A stretch of DNA of 64,000 nucleotides from the NCBI RefSeq assembly GCF_003050905.1, contig NZ_QAOT01000009.1; one strand, given 5' to 3'. Below the pieces are notes generated by a model. That model searched no databases. It was not told where the DNA came from and saw only the letters and a list, made by a program, of their open reading frames with translations. Made by a program: the position numbers and the translations under genes. The stretch comes from Cereibacter_A azotoformans (GTDB lineage: Bacteria; Pseudomonadota; Alphaproteobacteria; Rhodobacterales; Rhodobacteraceae). Shown one piece after another: positions 16,100 through 24,214 of this stretch (position 1 is the first letter of the stretch; each line of letters starts with the position of its first letter).

Positions 16100-17173
16100 T
16101 CAGTTCGCCAGCCAGGCGTTGAACCGCTCTTCCAGCTCGGTATCGTGATCGACCCAGAACTCGTAGGACGAGGGCAGCGCGTTGGTCAGGTTCGCCTCGG
16201 CCGTCGGCATGTGCGGGGCCATCTCGGTCTGGCCGTCCTGATAGAGCCCGACCAGCGGGGCCGAGGACTTGCGGGCCGGGCCGTAGCTGATCCACTTGGC
16301 CTGGTCGGCCAGCGGCTGCGTCCCGGTTGCGAAGGCCACGAACTTCTTCGCCGCCTCGAGGTTGGGCGCGCCCTTCGGGATCACGAAGAGGTCGTATTCA
16401 TAGACCTGACCGTCCCAGATCGGCACGAAGGGCTTGTTCTCGCTGACCGCGGCCGCGAAGATCCGGCCGTTGTAGGCGGTCGTCATGGCCACCTCGCCAT
16501 CCGCCAGAAGCTGGACCGGCTGGGCGCCCGCCTCCCACCAGATCAGGTCGCCCTTGATCGAGGCAAGCTTGGCGAAGGCGCGCTCGACGCCTTCCTGCGT
16601 GTCCAGCACGTCATAGACCTCGGCCGCCGGGACGCCATCGCCCATCAGCGCCATCTCGAGCGTGGTCTTGGCGCTCTTCCACATGGCGCGCTTGCCGGGG
16701 AACTTCGACGTGTCGAAGAAGTCGGCGATGGTCTGCGGCTTCTCGTCGGGGAATTTCGACTCGTCGTAGGCCACGATCATGGAATAGACGATGTTGCCCA
16801 CGGCGCATTCGCTGAGAGCGCCCGGCAGGAAGTCCTCGGTCGCCGGAGTGCCGTCGGGCGCGGGCGGCAGCATGGCCGGGTCGATCTCTTCGAGCTGGCC
16901 CTCGTCGCACAGGCGCACCGCGTCCGAGGTGTTCACATCCACCACATCGACGCTGACATTGTTGGCCTCGACCATCGCCTTGAGCGGCGTGGCGGGGTTG
17001 TCCGCATCCACCGACACCACGCCGATGCCGGTCTCGGCGGTGAAGGGCTTGTGGAACGCCTCGACCTGGCTGGTCGTATAGGCGCCGCCCCAGGACATGA
17101 CCGTGATCTGCTCCGCCGCGGCGGAGAAGGCCACGGCCGTCAAGGCGGTGGACAGAATGAGGGCCTTCTTCAT
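16100..17173 (-). CDS. potD: periplasmic substrate-binding protein, PotD type
   Basis: The 357-residue protein has a Sec signal peptide (MKKALILSTALTAVAFSAAA, cleaved before about residue 21). The bilobal PotD-like binding fold begins EQITVMSWGGAYTTSQVEAF. It should capture the substrate in the periplasm and deliver it to the two permeases. The start MKKALIL at 17173 is chosen over one five codons upstream because GGGAG lies eight bases before it and the signal peptide then begins correctly. It is the second gene of the operon, 71 bases after the ATPase stop. Substrate specificity cannot be read directly. Confidence 0.87.
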   Translation of the reverse strand: MKKALILSTALTAVAFSAAAEQITVMSWGGAYTTSQVEAFHKPFTAETGIGVVSVDADNPATPLKAMVEANNVSVDVVDVNTSDAVRLCDEGQLEEIDPAMLPPAPDGTPATEDFLPGALSECAVGNIVYSMIVAYDESKFPDEKPQTIADFFDTSKFPGKRAMWKSAKTTLEMALMGDGVPAAEVYDVLDTQEGVERAFAKLASIKGDLIWWEAGAQPVQLLADGEVAMTTAYNGRIFAAAVSENKPFVPIWDGQVYEYDLFVIPKGAPNLEAAKKFVAFATGTQPLADQAKWISYGPARKSSAPLVGLYQDGQTEMAPHMPTAEANLTNALPSSYEFWVDHDTELEERFNAWLAN

Positions 17174-17244
17174 CGAGTCGTCTCCCATGTTGTGCAGTCT
17201 CGTTGTTATTGGCCGCAGCCTGCGGCAGGTCCGTTATTACGGAG

Positions 17245-18348
17245 TCAAAGCGGATCGAGCGCGCGCGCGTCCTGGGGCGCCCAGCCGATCCGGATCCTTT
17301 CGCCGGGCTGCAGCATCCGCTGGCCCAGCGTGTTCCGGCTCTTGATGACGAACTCCTCGGAACCGGCCACCCGCAGGCGGGTGCGGAAGATATCGCCCAT
17401 GTAGATGAACTCCATCACCTCGGCCTCGATGAGGTGGGCGTTCGGCGGCAGCATCTCGGGCTTGTATTCCACCCGTTCGGGGCGGATCGAGACGAGAGTC
17501 TTCTGGCCCTTGTGGCTGACGTTGACCGGAGTTGCGTCGATCAGCTCGCCGGTGTCGAGCCGGACCAGCGCGCGGCCCTCGGCGATCTCCTCGATCACGC
17601 CGGGCAGGCGGTTGTTCTCGCCGATGAAGCTGGCGACGAAGCTGTTCCGCGGGCGCTCGTACAGCTCGTCGGGCGGGGCGAGTTGCTGGATGCGGCCGTC
17701 GTTGAAGACGGCGATCCGGTCCGACATGGTCAGCGCCTCGCCCTGGTCGTGGGTCACATAGACCACCGTGATGCCAAGGCTCTCGTGCAGGTGCTTGATC
17801 TCGAACTGCATGTGCTCGCGCAGCTGCTTGTCGAGCGCGCCGAGCGGCTCGTCCATCAGCACGAGCTGCGGGTCGAACACCAGCGCGCGGGCCAGCGCGA
17901 TCCGCTGCTGCTGGCCACCCGAGAGCTGGGCCGGGCGGCGGTTCGCAAAGGCGCCCATCTGCACCATGTCGAGCGCGCGCTTGATCTTGCGCTCGCGGTC
18001 GCTCCGCGACATGCCCCGCACCTCGAGCGGAAACGAGAGGTTCTCGCCCACCGTCATGTGCGGAAAGAGCGCGTAGTTCTGGAACACCATGCCGATGCCG
18101 CGCTTGTGCGGGGGCACGGTGTTGATCGGGCGCCCGTCGAGCCGGATGTCGCCGTGGGTGGCGGTCTCGAACCCCGCCAGCATCATGAGACAGGTGGTCT
18201 TGCCCGACCCGGATGGCCCCAGCATCGTGAGGAACTCGCCCTGCCCTATGGTCAGGTTGAGATCCTTAACGACCAGCGTCTCCCCGTCGTAGCTTTTCTG
18301 CACATGTTCGAAAACGACGAAACCGTCGTCCTGGGTAGAAGCCACCAC
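17245..18348 (-). CDS. potA: ABC transporter ATP-binding protein, PotA type
   Basis: The 367-residue cytoplasmic ATPase shows Walker A GPSGSGKTT (about 45-53), Q-loop FQNYALFPH, signature LSGGQQQR (about 143), Walker B LVLMDEPLGALD and H-loop THDQGEALTMSD. A TOBE domain from about 275 (LVSIRPERVEY) is typical of the PotA/CysA group. Translation starts at GTG 18348, with GGGGAGA seven bases upstream; two GTG codons stand in tandem. It is first in the operon, so the promoter should lie at 18349-18450, where the AT-rich word CGTTTTAAACGATCATAACG stands out on the minus strand. Confidence 0.9.
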   Translation of the reverse strand: MVASTQDDGFVVFEHVQKSYDGETLVVKDLNLTIGQGEFLTMLGPSGSGKTTCLMMLAGFETATHGDIRLDGRPINTVPPHKRGIGMVFQNYALFPHMTVGENLSFPLEVRGMSRSDRERKIKRALDMVQMGAFANRRPAQLSGGQQQRIALARALVFDPQLVLMDEPLGALDKQLREHMQFEIKHLHESLGITVVYVTHDQGEALTMSDRIAVFNDGRIQQLAPPDELYERPRNSFVASFIGENNRLPGVIEEIAEGRALVRLDTGELIDATPVNVSHKGQKTLVSIRPERVEYKPEMLPPNAHLIEAEVMEFIYMGDIFRTRLRVAGSEEFVIKSRNTLGQRMLQPGERIRIGWAPQDARALDPL

Positions 18349-18584
18349 CCCATTCTCCCCATCTTGGTCCGGCAGGTTTCCTGCACTCGTTATGATCGTT
18401 TAAAACGGAACGGTCCCCGCAATGCAATCTTGTTGTGCACAGGCTGCGGGAGGGGCGGCGGTTGCCACCTTGATGGGCAGGTTGCACGGCAACACGCGCG
18501 CCCAAGCGCCGGGATGCGAACTGACGGGATCCAAATACGACGCATGGGCGACAAAAGCGCCGTCGCCCGCCCCTGGCCGAACCT

Positions 18585-18627
18585 GAAACGCCGAAGGGCG
18601 GCCCGGCGGGCCGCCCTTCGGCGTTTC
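18585..18627 (-). terminator. 20-bp perfect inverted repeat, terminator of tRNA-Leu
   Basis: Arms 18585-18604 and 18608-18627 are perfectly complementary over 20 bases with a GGC loop, and both ends carry GTTTC/GAAAC. It begins 11 bases after the tRNA 3' end on the minus strand. The symmetry means it could stop transcription from either side. Confidence 0.75.
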
Positions 18628-18637
18628 GTCAGAGAAA

Positions 18638-18724
18638 TGGTGCGGTCGAGAAGACTCGAACTTCCACGGGAGTTACCCCACAGCGACCTCAACGCTGCGC
18701 GTCTACCAATTCCGCCACGACCGC
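18638..18724 (-). tRNA. tRNA-Leu (GAG anticodon)
   Basis: On the minus strand the acceptor stem GCGGTCG pairs with CGACCGC. D-arm GGTAGACGC, anticodon stem-loop CAGCG-TTGAGGT-CGCTG (anticodon GAG), a long variable arm typical of leucine tRNA and the T-arm GTTCGAGTC follow. The 3' CCA is encoded (18638-18640), preceded by A. It decodes CUC/CUU. Confidence 0.96.
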
Positions 18725-18976
18725 ACTGCCTTGGCTTGGTGGCGGGTTCTTAGCCAAGCTCGCGAGGGAAGAAAAGGGCTATTTTCGCGCCGCGTCAAAA
18801 ATGTTCGAAAGGCCTGGGATGGCCCCTCGGCTCGCGGGCCAAGCCGCGGGTCTTGCGCGAGAAGTCCCGCGCCAAAGCCCTGCCGCAAGGCTAGCGGCGC
18901 GCACCGTCTTGCCATAGATCCCGCACAGGGCCGGCACGATCCGGGCCCTGCGCCGCAGATCGGGAGGAAGGCCGCG

Positions 18977-19633
18977 ATGTCTGACGTGGAATGGTCGGTT
19001 CTTCCGGGGCTCAGCCCCTACCAGGAAACGCTGTCGGCGATGGAGGCCCGCGTCGCCGCCATCCGCGCCGGCGACGCCCCCGAGGCGGTCTGGCTGCTCG
19101 AGCACCCCCCGCTCTACACGGCCGGCACCTCGGCACGCCCCGAGGATCTGGTCGAACCGGACCGCTTCCCCGTCCATGTCGCGGGCCGCGGCGGGCAATA
19201 TACCTACCACGGGCCGGGACAGCGGGTGGCCTATGTCATGCTCGATCTCGACCGGAGGGGCCGTGACGTGCGCCGCTTCGTGTGCGCGCTCGAGGATTGG
19301 GTGATCGCCACGCTGGCCGAGTTCAATGTGAAGGGCGAACGGCGCGCGGGCCGTGTGGGGGTCTGGGTCGTCCGCCCCGACCGCGCCCCCGGACCCGGCG
19401 GCCAGCCCCGAGAGGACAAGATCGCGGCCATCGGCGTGAAGCTCCGCCGCTGGGTGAGCTTTCACGGGCTCTCCATCAACCTCGAGCCCGACCTGTCCCA
19501 CTTCGAGGGCATCGTGCCCTGCGGCATCCGCGAGCATGGCGTGACGAGCCTCGTCGATCTGGGCCTGCCCGTCACGATGCAGGATCTCGACGCGGCCCTG
19601 CTGCGCACCTTTTCCCGCTCCTTCCCGGACTGA
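18977..19633 (+). CDS. lipB: lipoate-protein ligase B (octanoyltransferase)
   Basis: The 218-residue enzyme transfers octanoate from acyl carrier protein to lipoyl domains, the first step of lipoate synthesis. Signatures are RGGQYTYHGPGQRVAYVMLDL (71-91), AAIGVKLRRWVSFHG with catalytic K155, and FEGIVPCGIREHG with catalytic C182. GGGAGGAAGG before ATG 18977 fixes the start. The gene stands alone between tRNA-Leu and ctaD, and lipA is not in the window. The octanoyl-acceptor proteins would be the E2 subunits of 2-oxoacid dehydrogenases and GcvH. Confidence 0.95.
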   Translation: MSDVEWSVLPGLSPYQETLSAMEARVAAIRAGDAPEAVWLLEHPPLYTAGTSARPEDLVEPDRFPVHVAGRGGQYTYHGPGQRVAYVMLDLDRRGRDVRRFVCALEDWVIATLAEFNVKGERRAGRVGVWVVRPDRAPGPGGQPREDKIAAIGVKLRRWVSFHGLSINLEPDLSHFEGIVPCGIREHGVTSLVDLGLPVTMQDLDAALLRTFSRSFPD

Positions 19634-19748
19634 TCCGCACGCCGTCCGGGCGGCCCGAGCCTCCGCCACCGATCCCGGCGGGTCCTTGCAGCCTGTCCGC
19701 GCCCGGGTGCAGCCCGAACGGGACGCAACGGAACGCCCGAGCGAGGCA

Positions 19749-19771
19749 CGTCCGGCATCTCCTGCCGGACG
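19749..19771. terminator. 9-bp perfect hairpin after lipB
   Basis: CGTCCGGCA (19749-19757) pairs with TGCCGGACG (19763-19771) around a 5-base loop, 116 bases after the lipB stop. No T-run follows, so termination would be weak or Rho-dependent. The remainder of the 19634-19948 gap holds the FnrL box and promoter of ctaD. Confidence 0.4.
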
Positions 19772-19825
19772 CGGCCCTTCTGCGGCACCATGCCACTCAA
19801 CAAAACGGCGGACTGGCCGAATTTA

Positions 19826-19839
19826 TTGATCCAGATCAA
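19826..19839. promoter_or_regulatory. perfect FNR/FnrL binding site upstream of ctaD
   Basis: TTGATccagATCAA matches the FNR-family consensus TTGAT-N4-ATCAA at every fixed position. FnrL is the oxygen-sensing Fe-S regulator of R. sphaeroides and is active at low oxygen. The box centre lies about 116 bases before the ctaD ATG and about 51 bases before the start site predicted from the nearby promoter boxes. Confidence 0.85.
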
Positions 19840-19848
19840 AGTGCGAAG

Positions 19849-19877
19849 TTGCCGGAGCACATCCGGCGCTCTACACA
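19849..19877 (+). promoter_or_regulatory. candidate ctaD promoter
   Basis: TTGCCG at 19849-19854 and TACACA at 19872-19877 are spaced by exactly 17 bases. Transcription would begin near 19884, leaving a leader of about 65 bases. The FnrL box sits just upstream of the -35 box. Confidence 0.5.
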
Positions 19878-19948
19878 TAGACGCAGGCGCGGGTCGCGAG
19901 CCTGTCCGGCGCCTGCGGGATCGAAACAGCACGCGGGGAGGCGAGCCC

Positions 19949-21649
19949 ATGGCCGACGCAGCCATCCATGGCCACGAGCACGACCGGAGGGGGTTCTTCA
20001 CCCGCTGGTTCATGTCCACCAACCACAAGGACATCGGCGTTCTCTATCTCTTCACCGGGGGCCTCGTCGGGCTGATCTCGGTGGCCTTCACCGTCTACAT
20101 GCGGATGGAGCTGATGGCGCCCGGCGTGCAGTTCATGTGCGCCGAGCATCTGGAATCGGGACTGGTCAAGGGCTTCTTCCAGTCGCTCTGGCCTTCGGCG
20201 GTCGAGAACTGCACGCCGAACGGCCATCTGTGGAACGTGATGATCACGGCCCACGGCATCCTGATGATGTTCTTCGTGGTGATCCCCGCGCTGTTTGGCG
20301 GCTTCGGCAACTATTTCATGCCGCTGCACATCGGCGCGCCGGACATGGCCTTCCCGCGGATGAACAACCTGTCCTTCTGGCTCTATGTGGCGGGGACCTC
20401 GCTCGCCGTCGCCTCGCTCTTCGCGCCGGGCGGCAACGGGCAGCTGGGATCGGGGATCGGCTGGGTGCTCTATCCGCCGCTCTCCACCTCCGAATCGGGC
20501 TATTCGACCGATCTCGCGATCTTCGCGGTGCACCTCTCGGGCGCGTCCTCGATCCTTGGCGCGATCAACATGATCACCACCTTCCTGAACATGCGCGCGC
20601 CGGGCATGACCATGCACAAGGTGCCGCTCTTTGCCTGGTCGATCTTCGTCACCGCCTGGCTGATCCTGCTGGCGCTGCCGGTGCTGGCCGGGGCGATCAC
20701 CATGCTGCTCACCGACCGCAACTTCGGCACCACCTTCTTCCAGCCCTCGGGCGGCGGCGACCCGGTGCTTTACCAGCACATCCTGTGGTTCTTCGGCCAT
20801 CCCGAGGTCTATATCATCGTCCTGCCCGCCTTCGGCATCGTCAGCCACGTCATCGCCACCTTCTCGAAGAAGCCGATCTTCGGCTATCTGCCGATGGTCT
20901 ATGCGATGGTGGCGATCGGGGTGCTGGGCTTCGTGGTCTGGGCGCACCACATGTACACCGCGGGCCTCAGCCTCACGCAGCAGAGCTATTTCATGATGGC
21001 GACCATGGTGATCGCGGTGCCCACCGGGATCAAGATCTTCTCATGGATCGCGACCATGTGGGGCGGCTCGATCGAACTCAAGACGCCGATGCTCTGGGCG
21101 CTGGGGTTCCTGTTCCTCTTCACCGTGGGCGGCGTTACCGGCATCGTGCTGAGCCAGGCGAGCGTGGACCGCTACTATCACGACACCTACTATGTCGTCG
21201 CCCACTTCCACTATGTGATGAGCCTCGGCGCGGTGTTCGGCATCTTCGCGGGGATCTACTTCTGGATCGGCAAGATGTCGGGCCGGCAATATCCCGAGTG
21301 GGCCGGCAAGCTGCATTTCTGGATGATGTTCGTCGGCGCGAACCTGACGTTCTTCCCGCAGCATTTCCTCGGGCGGCAGGGGATGCCCCGGCGCTACATC
21401 GACTATCCCGAGGCCTTCGCCACTTGGAACTTCGTCTCGTCGCTGGGCGCCTTCCTGTCCTTCGCCTCGTTCCTCTTCTTCATCGGCATCGTCTTCTACA
21501 CCCTGACGCGCGGCGCGCGCGTGACGGCGAACAACTACTGGAACGAACATGCCGACACGCTGGAATGGACGCTGACCTCGCCTCCGCCCGAGCACACGTT
21601 CGAGCAGCTTCCCAAGCGCGAGGACTGGGACCGTTCGCACGCGCACTGA
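19949..21649 (+). CDS. ctaD: cytochrome c oxidase aa3 subunit I
   Basis: The 566-residue protein is the catalytic, twelve-helix subunit of the aa3 terminal oxidase, which reduces oxygen to water and pumps protons. Heme a ligands H102 and H421, heme a3 ligand H419, and copper-B ligands H284, H333 and H334 are all present, with Y288 cross-linkable to H284. The D-channel entrance D132, E286 and K-channel K362 are intact and at the standard R. sphaeroides numbers. The start MADAAIHGHEHDRRGFFTRW matches the known protein. A DUF2244 gene follows one base later. Subunits II and III are elsewhere. Oxygen control by FnrL is likely from the upstream box. Confidence 0.98.
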   Translation: MADAAIHGHEHDRRGFFTRWFMSTNHKDIGVLYLFTGGLVGLISVAFTVYMRMELMAPGVQFMCAEHLESGLVKGFFQSLWPSAVENCTPNGHLWNVMITAHGILMMFFVVIPALFGGFGNYFMPLHIGAPDMAFPRMNNLSFWLYVAGTSLAVASLFAPGGNGQLGSGIGWVLYPPLSTSESGYSTDLAIFAVHLSGASSILGAINMITTFLNMRAPGMTMHKVPLFAWSIFVTAWLILLALPVLAGAITMLLTDRNFGTTFFQPSGGGDPVLYQHILWFFGHPEVYIIVLPAFGIVSHVIATFSKKPIFGYLPMVYAMVAIGVLGFVVWAHHMYTAGLSLTQQSYFMMATMVIAVPTGIKIFSWIATMWGGSIELKTPMLWALGFLFLFTVGGVTGIVLSQASVDRYYHDTYYVVAHFHYVMSLGAVFGIFAGIYFWIGKMSGRQYPEWAGKLHFWMMFVGANLTFFPQHFLGRQGMPRRYIDYPEAFATWNFVSSLGAFLSFASFLFFIGIVFYTLTRGARVTANNYWNEHADTLEWTLTSPPPEHTFEQLPKREDWDRSHAH

Positions 21650-21650
21650 C

Positions 21651-22181
21651 ATGCCCTACGAATGGGTCATCATGCCGAAGGCCCCGGAGCGATCCGGGGC
21701 CTTTTGCCATGCCGACGGGGACGCTCCGGCCTACCGGCTGCACCTGTGGCCCTACCGCTCGCTGCCGCGCCGCGGCTTTGCGGGTTTCATCGGGGCCACC
21801 TGCCTGCTGCTCGCGCTGCCGCTGGTGGGGGTGCTCGGCTCACCCGTGCTCTGGGGGCTGCTGCCGTTCCTGGCCTTGGCGGTCACGGGCATCTGGCTTG
21901 CGCTGAACCGCAGCTATGCCGATGGCGAGATCCTCGAGGAGCTGACGCTCTGGAGCGACCGGGTGACGCTCGACCGGCACGGGCCACGCGGACGGCGGCA
22001 GAGCTGGCAGGCCAACCCGCACTGGGTGCGGGTGACGCTTCACGGCAAGGGGGGCCCGGTGCCCAACTACCTGACTCTCGGCGGCGGCCCGCGCGAGGTC
22101 GAGATCGGTGCCTTTCTCAGCGAGGAAGAGCGGCTGGCGCTGCTGCCCGAGCTGCGTCAGGCGCTGGCCCGCGGGCGGTGA
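21651..22181 (+). CDS. DUF2244 domain membrane protein downstream of ctaD
   Basis: The 176-residue protein has two hydrophobic helices (about residues 44-62 and 66-83) and a C-terminal cytoplasmic part (WSDRVTLDRHGPRGRRQSW, WVRVTLHGKGGPVPNYLTLGGGPREVEIGAFLSEEER), the layout of DUF2244. The ATG follows the ctaD TGA by one base and has no Shine-Dalgarno, so translation is probably coupled to ctaD. The family commonly accompanies cytochrome oxidase genes in alphaproteobacteria, suggesting a role in oxidase assembly; this is inference. A strong terminator-like hairpin lies inside codons 10-19, which should reduce expression relative to ctaD. Confidence 0.82.
   Translation: MPYEWVIMPKAPERSGAFCHADGDAPAYRLHLWPYRSLPRRGFAGFIGATCLLLALPLVGVLGSPVLWGLLPFLALAVTGIWLALNRSYADGEILEELTLWSDRVTLDRHGPRGRRQSWQANPHWVRVTLHGKGGPVPNYLTLGGGPREVEIGAFLSEEERLALLPELRQALARGR
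21678..21705 (+). terminator. intragenic terminator/attenuator inside the DUF2244 start
   Basis: AAGGCCCCGGA (21678-21688) pairs perfectly with TCCGGGGCCTT (21693-21703) around a GCGA loop and ends in TTTT. By form it is a textbook Rho-independent terminator placed 29 bases after the ctaD stop, yet it lies within the DUF2244 reading frame. Confidence 0.8.
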
Positions 22182-22199
22182 CGGAGGCGCGCGCCCCGG

Positions 22200-22658
22200 T
22201 CAGCCCAGGCGGTCCTTCACCATCGGGCCCACGGCGCCGAAGTCCATCTGGCCGGTATAGCGCGCCTTCAGCTCGGCCATGACCTTGCCCATGTCGCGGA
22301 TCGTCGTGGCGCCCACCTCGGCGATGGCGGCGGAAATGGCGGCCTCCACCTCTTCGGGATCGAGCTGGCGCGGCAGGAACTCCTCGATCACCTCGATCTC
22401 GGCCCGTTCCTTCTCGGCAAGCTCCAGCCGGCCGCCCTCCTCATAGGCGCGCGCGCTTTCGGCGCGCTGGCGGACCATGCGGCCGAGGATGGCGGTGATC
22501 TCCTCGTCCGACACCATTCCGGCGGCCCCGTCCACACGGGCCGCGATGTCGCGATCCTTGATGGCGGCATTGATGAGGCGCAGGGTCGAGAGGCGATCGG
22601 GCTCCTTCGCGCGCATCGCCTCTTTCATGGCATCCTGAAGCTCTTCGCGCAGGGTCAT
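22200..22658 (-). CDS. yqeY: GatB/YqeY domain protein
   Basis: The 152-residue protein has the YqeY fold: LREELQDAMKEAMRAKEPDRLSTLRLINAAIKDRDI, then DEEITAILGRMVRQRAESARAYEEGGR, AEIEVIEEFLPRQLDPEEVEAAI and DMGKVMAELKARYTGQMDFGAVGPMVKDRL. The domain is shared with the tail of GatB of the tRNA amidotransferase and may bind tRNA; the function of free-standing forms is not settled. Two ATGs are possible. The one at 22658 has GGAG ten bases before it, and the one at 22664 has it four bases away. It is divergent from carA, as in many alphaproteobacteria. Confidence 0.87.
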   Translation of the reverse strand: MTLREELQDAMKEAMRAKEPDRLSTLRLINAAIKDRDIAARVDGAAGMVSDEEITAILGRMVRQRAESARAYEEGGRLELAEKERAEIEVIEEFLPRQLDPEEVEAAISAAIAEVGATTIRDMGKVMAELKARYTGQMDFGAVGPMVKDRLG

Positions 22659-22778
22659 CCTCATCCGTCTCCGTGGCTGTGCGAAACCCGCACCATACAG
22701 GCAAGCCTTCGCCGACACAACCACGCCCCCGAAGATCAAGCCATTGATCAAAAAGGATAAGTCATTTCGGTCGCGGCC

Positions 22779-22807
22779 TTGACCCGCAGGGCCCCAACCC
22801 TTAGTGT
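22779..22807 (+). promoter_or_regulatory. carA promoter
   Basis: TTGACC at 22779-22784 and TAGTGT at 22802-22807 are exactly 17 bases apart, with the predicted start about 22 bases before the carA ATG. It is one of the clearest housekeeping promoters in the window. Confidence 0.65.
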
Positions 22808-22835
22808 CCGCCAGATTTTGCCAAGGAGTCGCCCC

Positions 22836-23999
22836 ATGGCCGCCGCCAGCCCCACCGAAAAACCCACGGCCTGCCTCGCACTCGCCGACGGCACCATCTT
22901 TTACGGAAAGGGCTTCGGCGCCCGGGGTGAGACGGTGGCGGAACTTGTCTTCAACACCGCCATGACCGGATATCAGGAGATCATGACCGATCCCTCCTAT
23001 GCCGGGCAGATCGTGACCTTCACCTTCCCCCATGTGGGCAATGTGGGCGTGACCCCCGAGGATGATGAGACGGCCGAGCCGGTCGCCTCGGGCATGGTCG
23101 TCAAGTGGGATCCGACCGAACCCTCGAACTGGCGCGCCACCTCCGAGCTGACCTCGTGGCTTCTGGCCAAGGGCCGGATCGGCATCGGCGGCATCGACAC
23201 GCGCCGGCTGACCCGCGCGATCCGCCAGCAGGGCGCGCCGCATGTGGCGCTGGCCCACGATCCCGAGGGCCGCTTCGACATCGAGGCCCTGGTCGCCAAG
23301 GCCCGCGGCTGGCGCGGCCTCGTCGGGCTCGACCTGGCCCGCGACGTGACCTGCGCCCAGAGCTATCGCTGGGACGAGATGCGCTGGGCCTGGCCCGAGG
23401 GCTACCGCTCGCGCACCGAGCCGGGCCTCAAGGTCGTGGCGATCGACTACGGCGCCAAGCGCAACATCCTCCGTTGCCTCGCCTCGGCGGGCTGCGACGT
23501 GACCGTGCTGCCCGCGAGCGCCACGGCCGAGGATGTGCTGGCGCTGAACCCCGAGGGTGTCTTCCTGTCGAACGGCCCCGGCGATCCGGCCGCGACCGGC
23601 GCCTATGCCGTGCCGATGATCCAGGGCGTGCTCGAGAAGGATCTGCCGCTCTTCGGCATCTGCCTTGGCCACCAGATGCTGGCGCTCGCGCTCGGGGCGA
23701 AGACGGTCAAGATGAACCACGGCCACCACGGCGCGAACCACCCGGTGAAGGATCTGGACACCGGCAAGGTCGAGATCACCTCGATGAACCACGGCTTCAC
23801 CGTGGACAGCCAGACCCTGCCCGCCGGCGTGAAGGAAACGCATGTGAGCCTCTTCGACGGCTCGAACTGCGGCATCCGGGTCGCGGACCGGCCGGTCTTC
23901 TCGGTGCAGTATCACCCCGAGGCCAGCCCCGGCCCGCAGGACAGCTACTACCTGTTCGAGCGGTTCGCCGCCGCCATGCGCGCCCGCCGCGCGGCCTGA
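22836..23999 (+). CDS. carA: carbamoyl-phosphate synthase small subunit
   Basis: The 387-residue glutaminase subunit supplies ammonia to CarB for carbamoyl phosphate, the precursor of arginine and pyrimidines. The N-terminal CPSase domain (FNTAMTGYQEIMTDPSYAGQIVTFTFPHVGNVG) is followed by a class I amidotransferase domain with the nucleophile in FGICLGHQM and the His-Glu pair in VQYHPEASPGP. AAGGAG eight bases before ATG 22836 rules out an upstream in-frame ATG. carB is not adjacent, the usual state in this group. A GC hairpin follows the stop. Confidence 0.96.
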   Translation: MAAASPTEKPTACLALADGTIFYGKGFGARGETVAELVFNTAMTGYQEIMTDPSYAGQIVTFTFPHVGNVGVTPEDDETAEPVASGMVVKWDPTEPSNWRATSELTSWLLAKGRIGIGGIDTRRLTRAIRQQGAPHVALAHDPEGRFDIEALVAKARGWRGLVGLDLARDVTCAQSYRWDEMRWAWPEGYRSRTEPGLKVVAIDYGAKRNILRCLASAGCDVTVLPASATAEDVLALNPEGVFLSNGPGDPAATGAYAVPMIQGVLEKDLPLFGICLGHQMLALALGAKTVKMNHGHHGANHPVKDLDTGKVEITSMNHGFTVDSQTLPAGVKETHVSLFDGSNCGIRVADRPVFSVQYHPEASPGPQDSYYLFERFAAAMRARRAA

Positions 24000-24004
24000 G
24001 GCCG

Positions 24005-24028
24005 GCGGCTCCGGCCAGCCGGAGCCGC
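24005..24028 (+). terminator. GC hairpin after carA, possible terminator
   Basis: GCGGCTCCGG (24005-24014) pairs with CCGGAGCCGC (24019-24028) around CCAG, five bases after the stop. No T-run follows. The rest of the gap to 24214 contains no visible gene. Confidence 0.4.
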
Positions 24029-24214
24029 AGCAAGTCCGAAGCCCGGAGCGTCGCGCCGGGCACCCGCAGCACATCGGTTCGTGACCCTCTCCGGCGCCCT
24101 TGGCCGGAACCAAACACCCTTCGGCTTCCTTTTTCCGGTAACGGAGGGCGCAGGGCCTGCGGCAGGGGCTCGGTCCCGCAAGCGGCCCGCGCGCCCCGCA
24201 AGAAGGACAAGCCG

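Noticed and set aside
22734..22749. GATCAA-GCCA-TTGATC in the yqeY-carA gap, resembling an FNR box
   Set aside because: The half-sites are in the reverse order (ATCAA-N4-TTGAT), which is not the FNR consensus TTGAT-N4-ATCAA.
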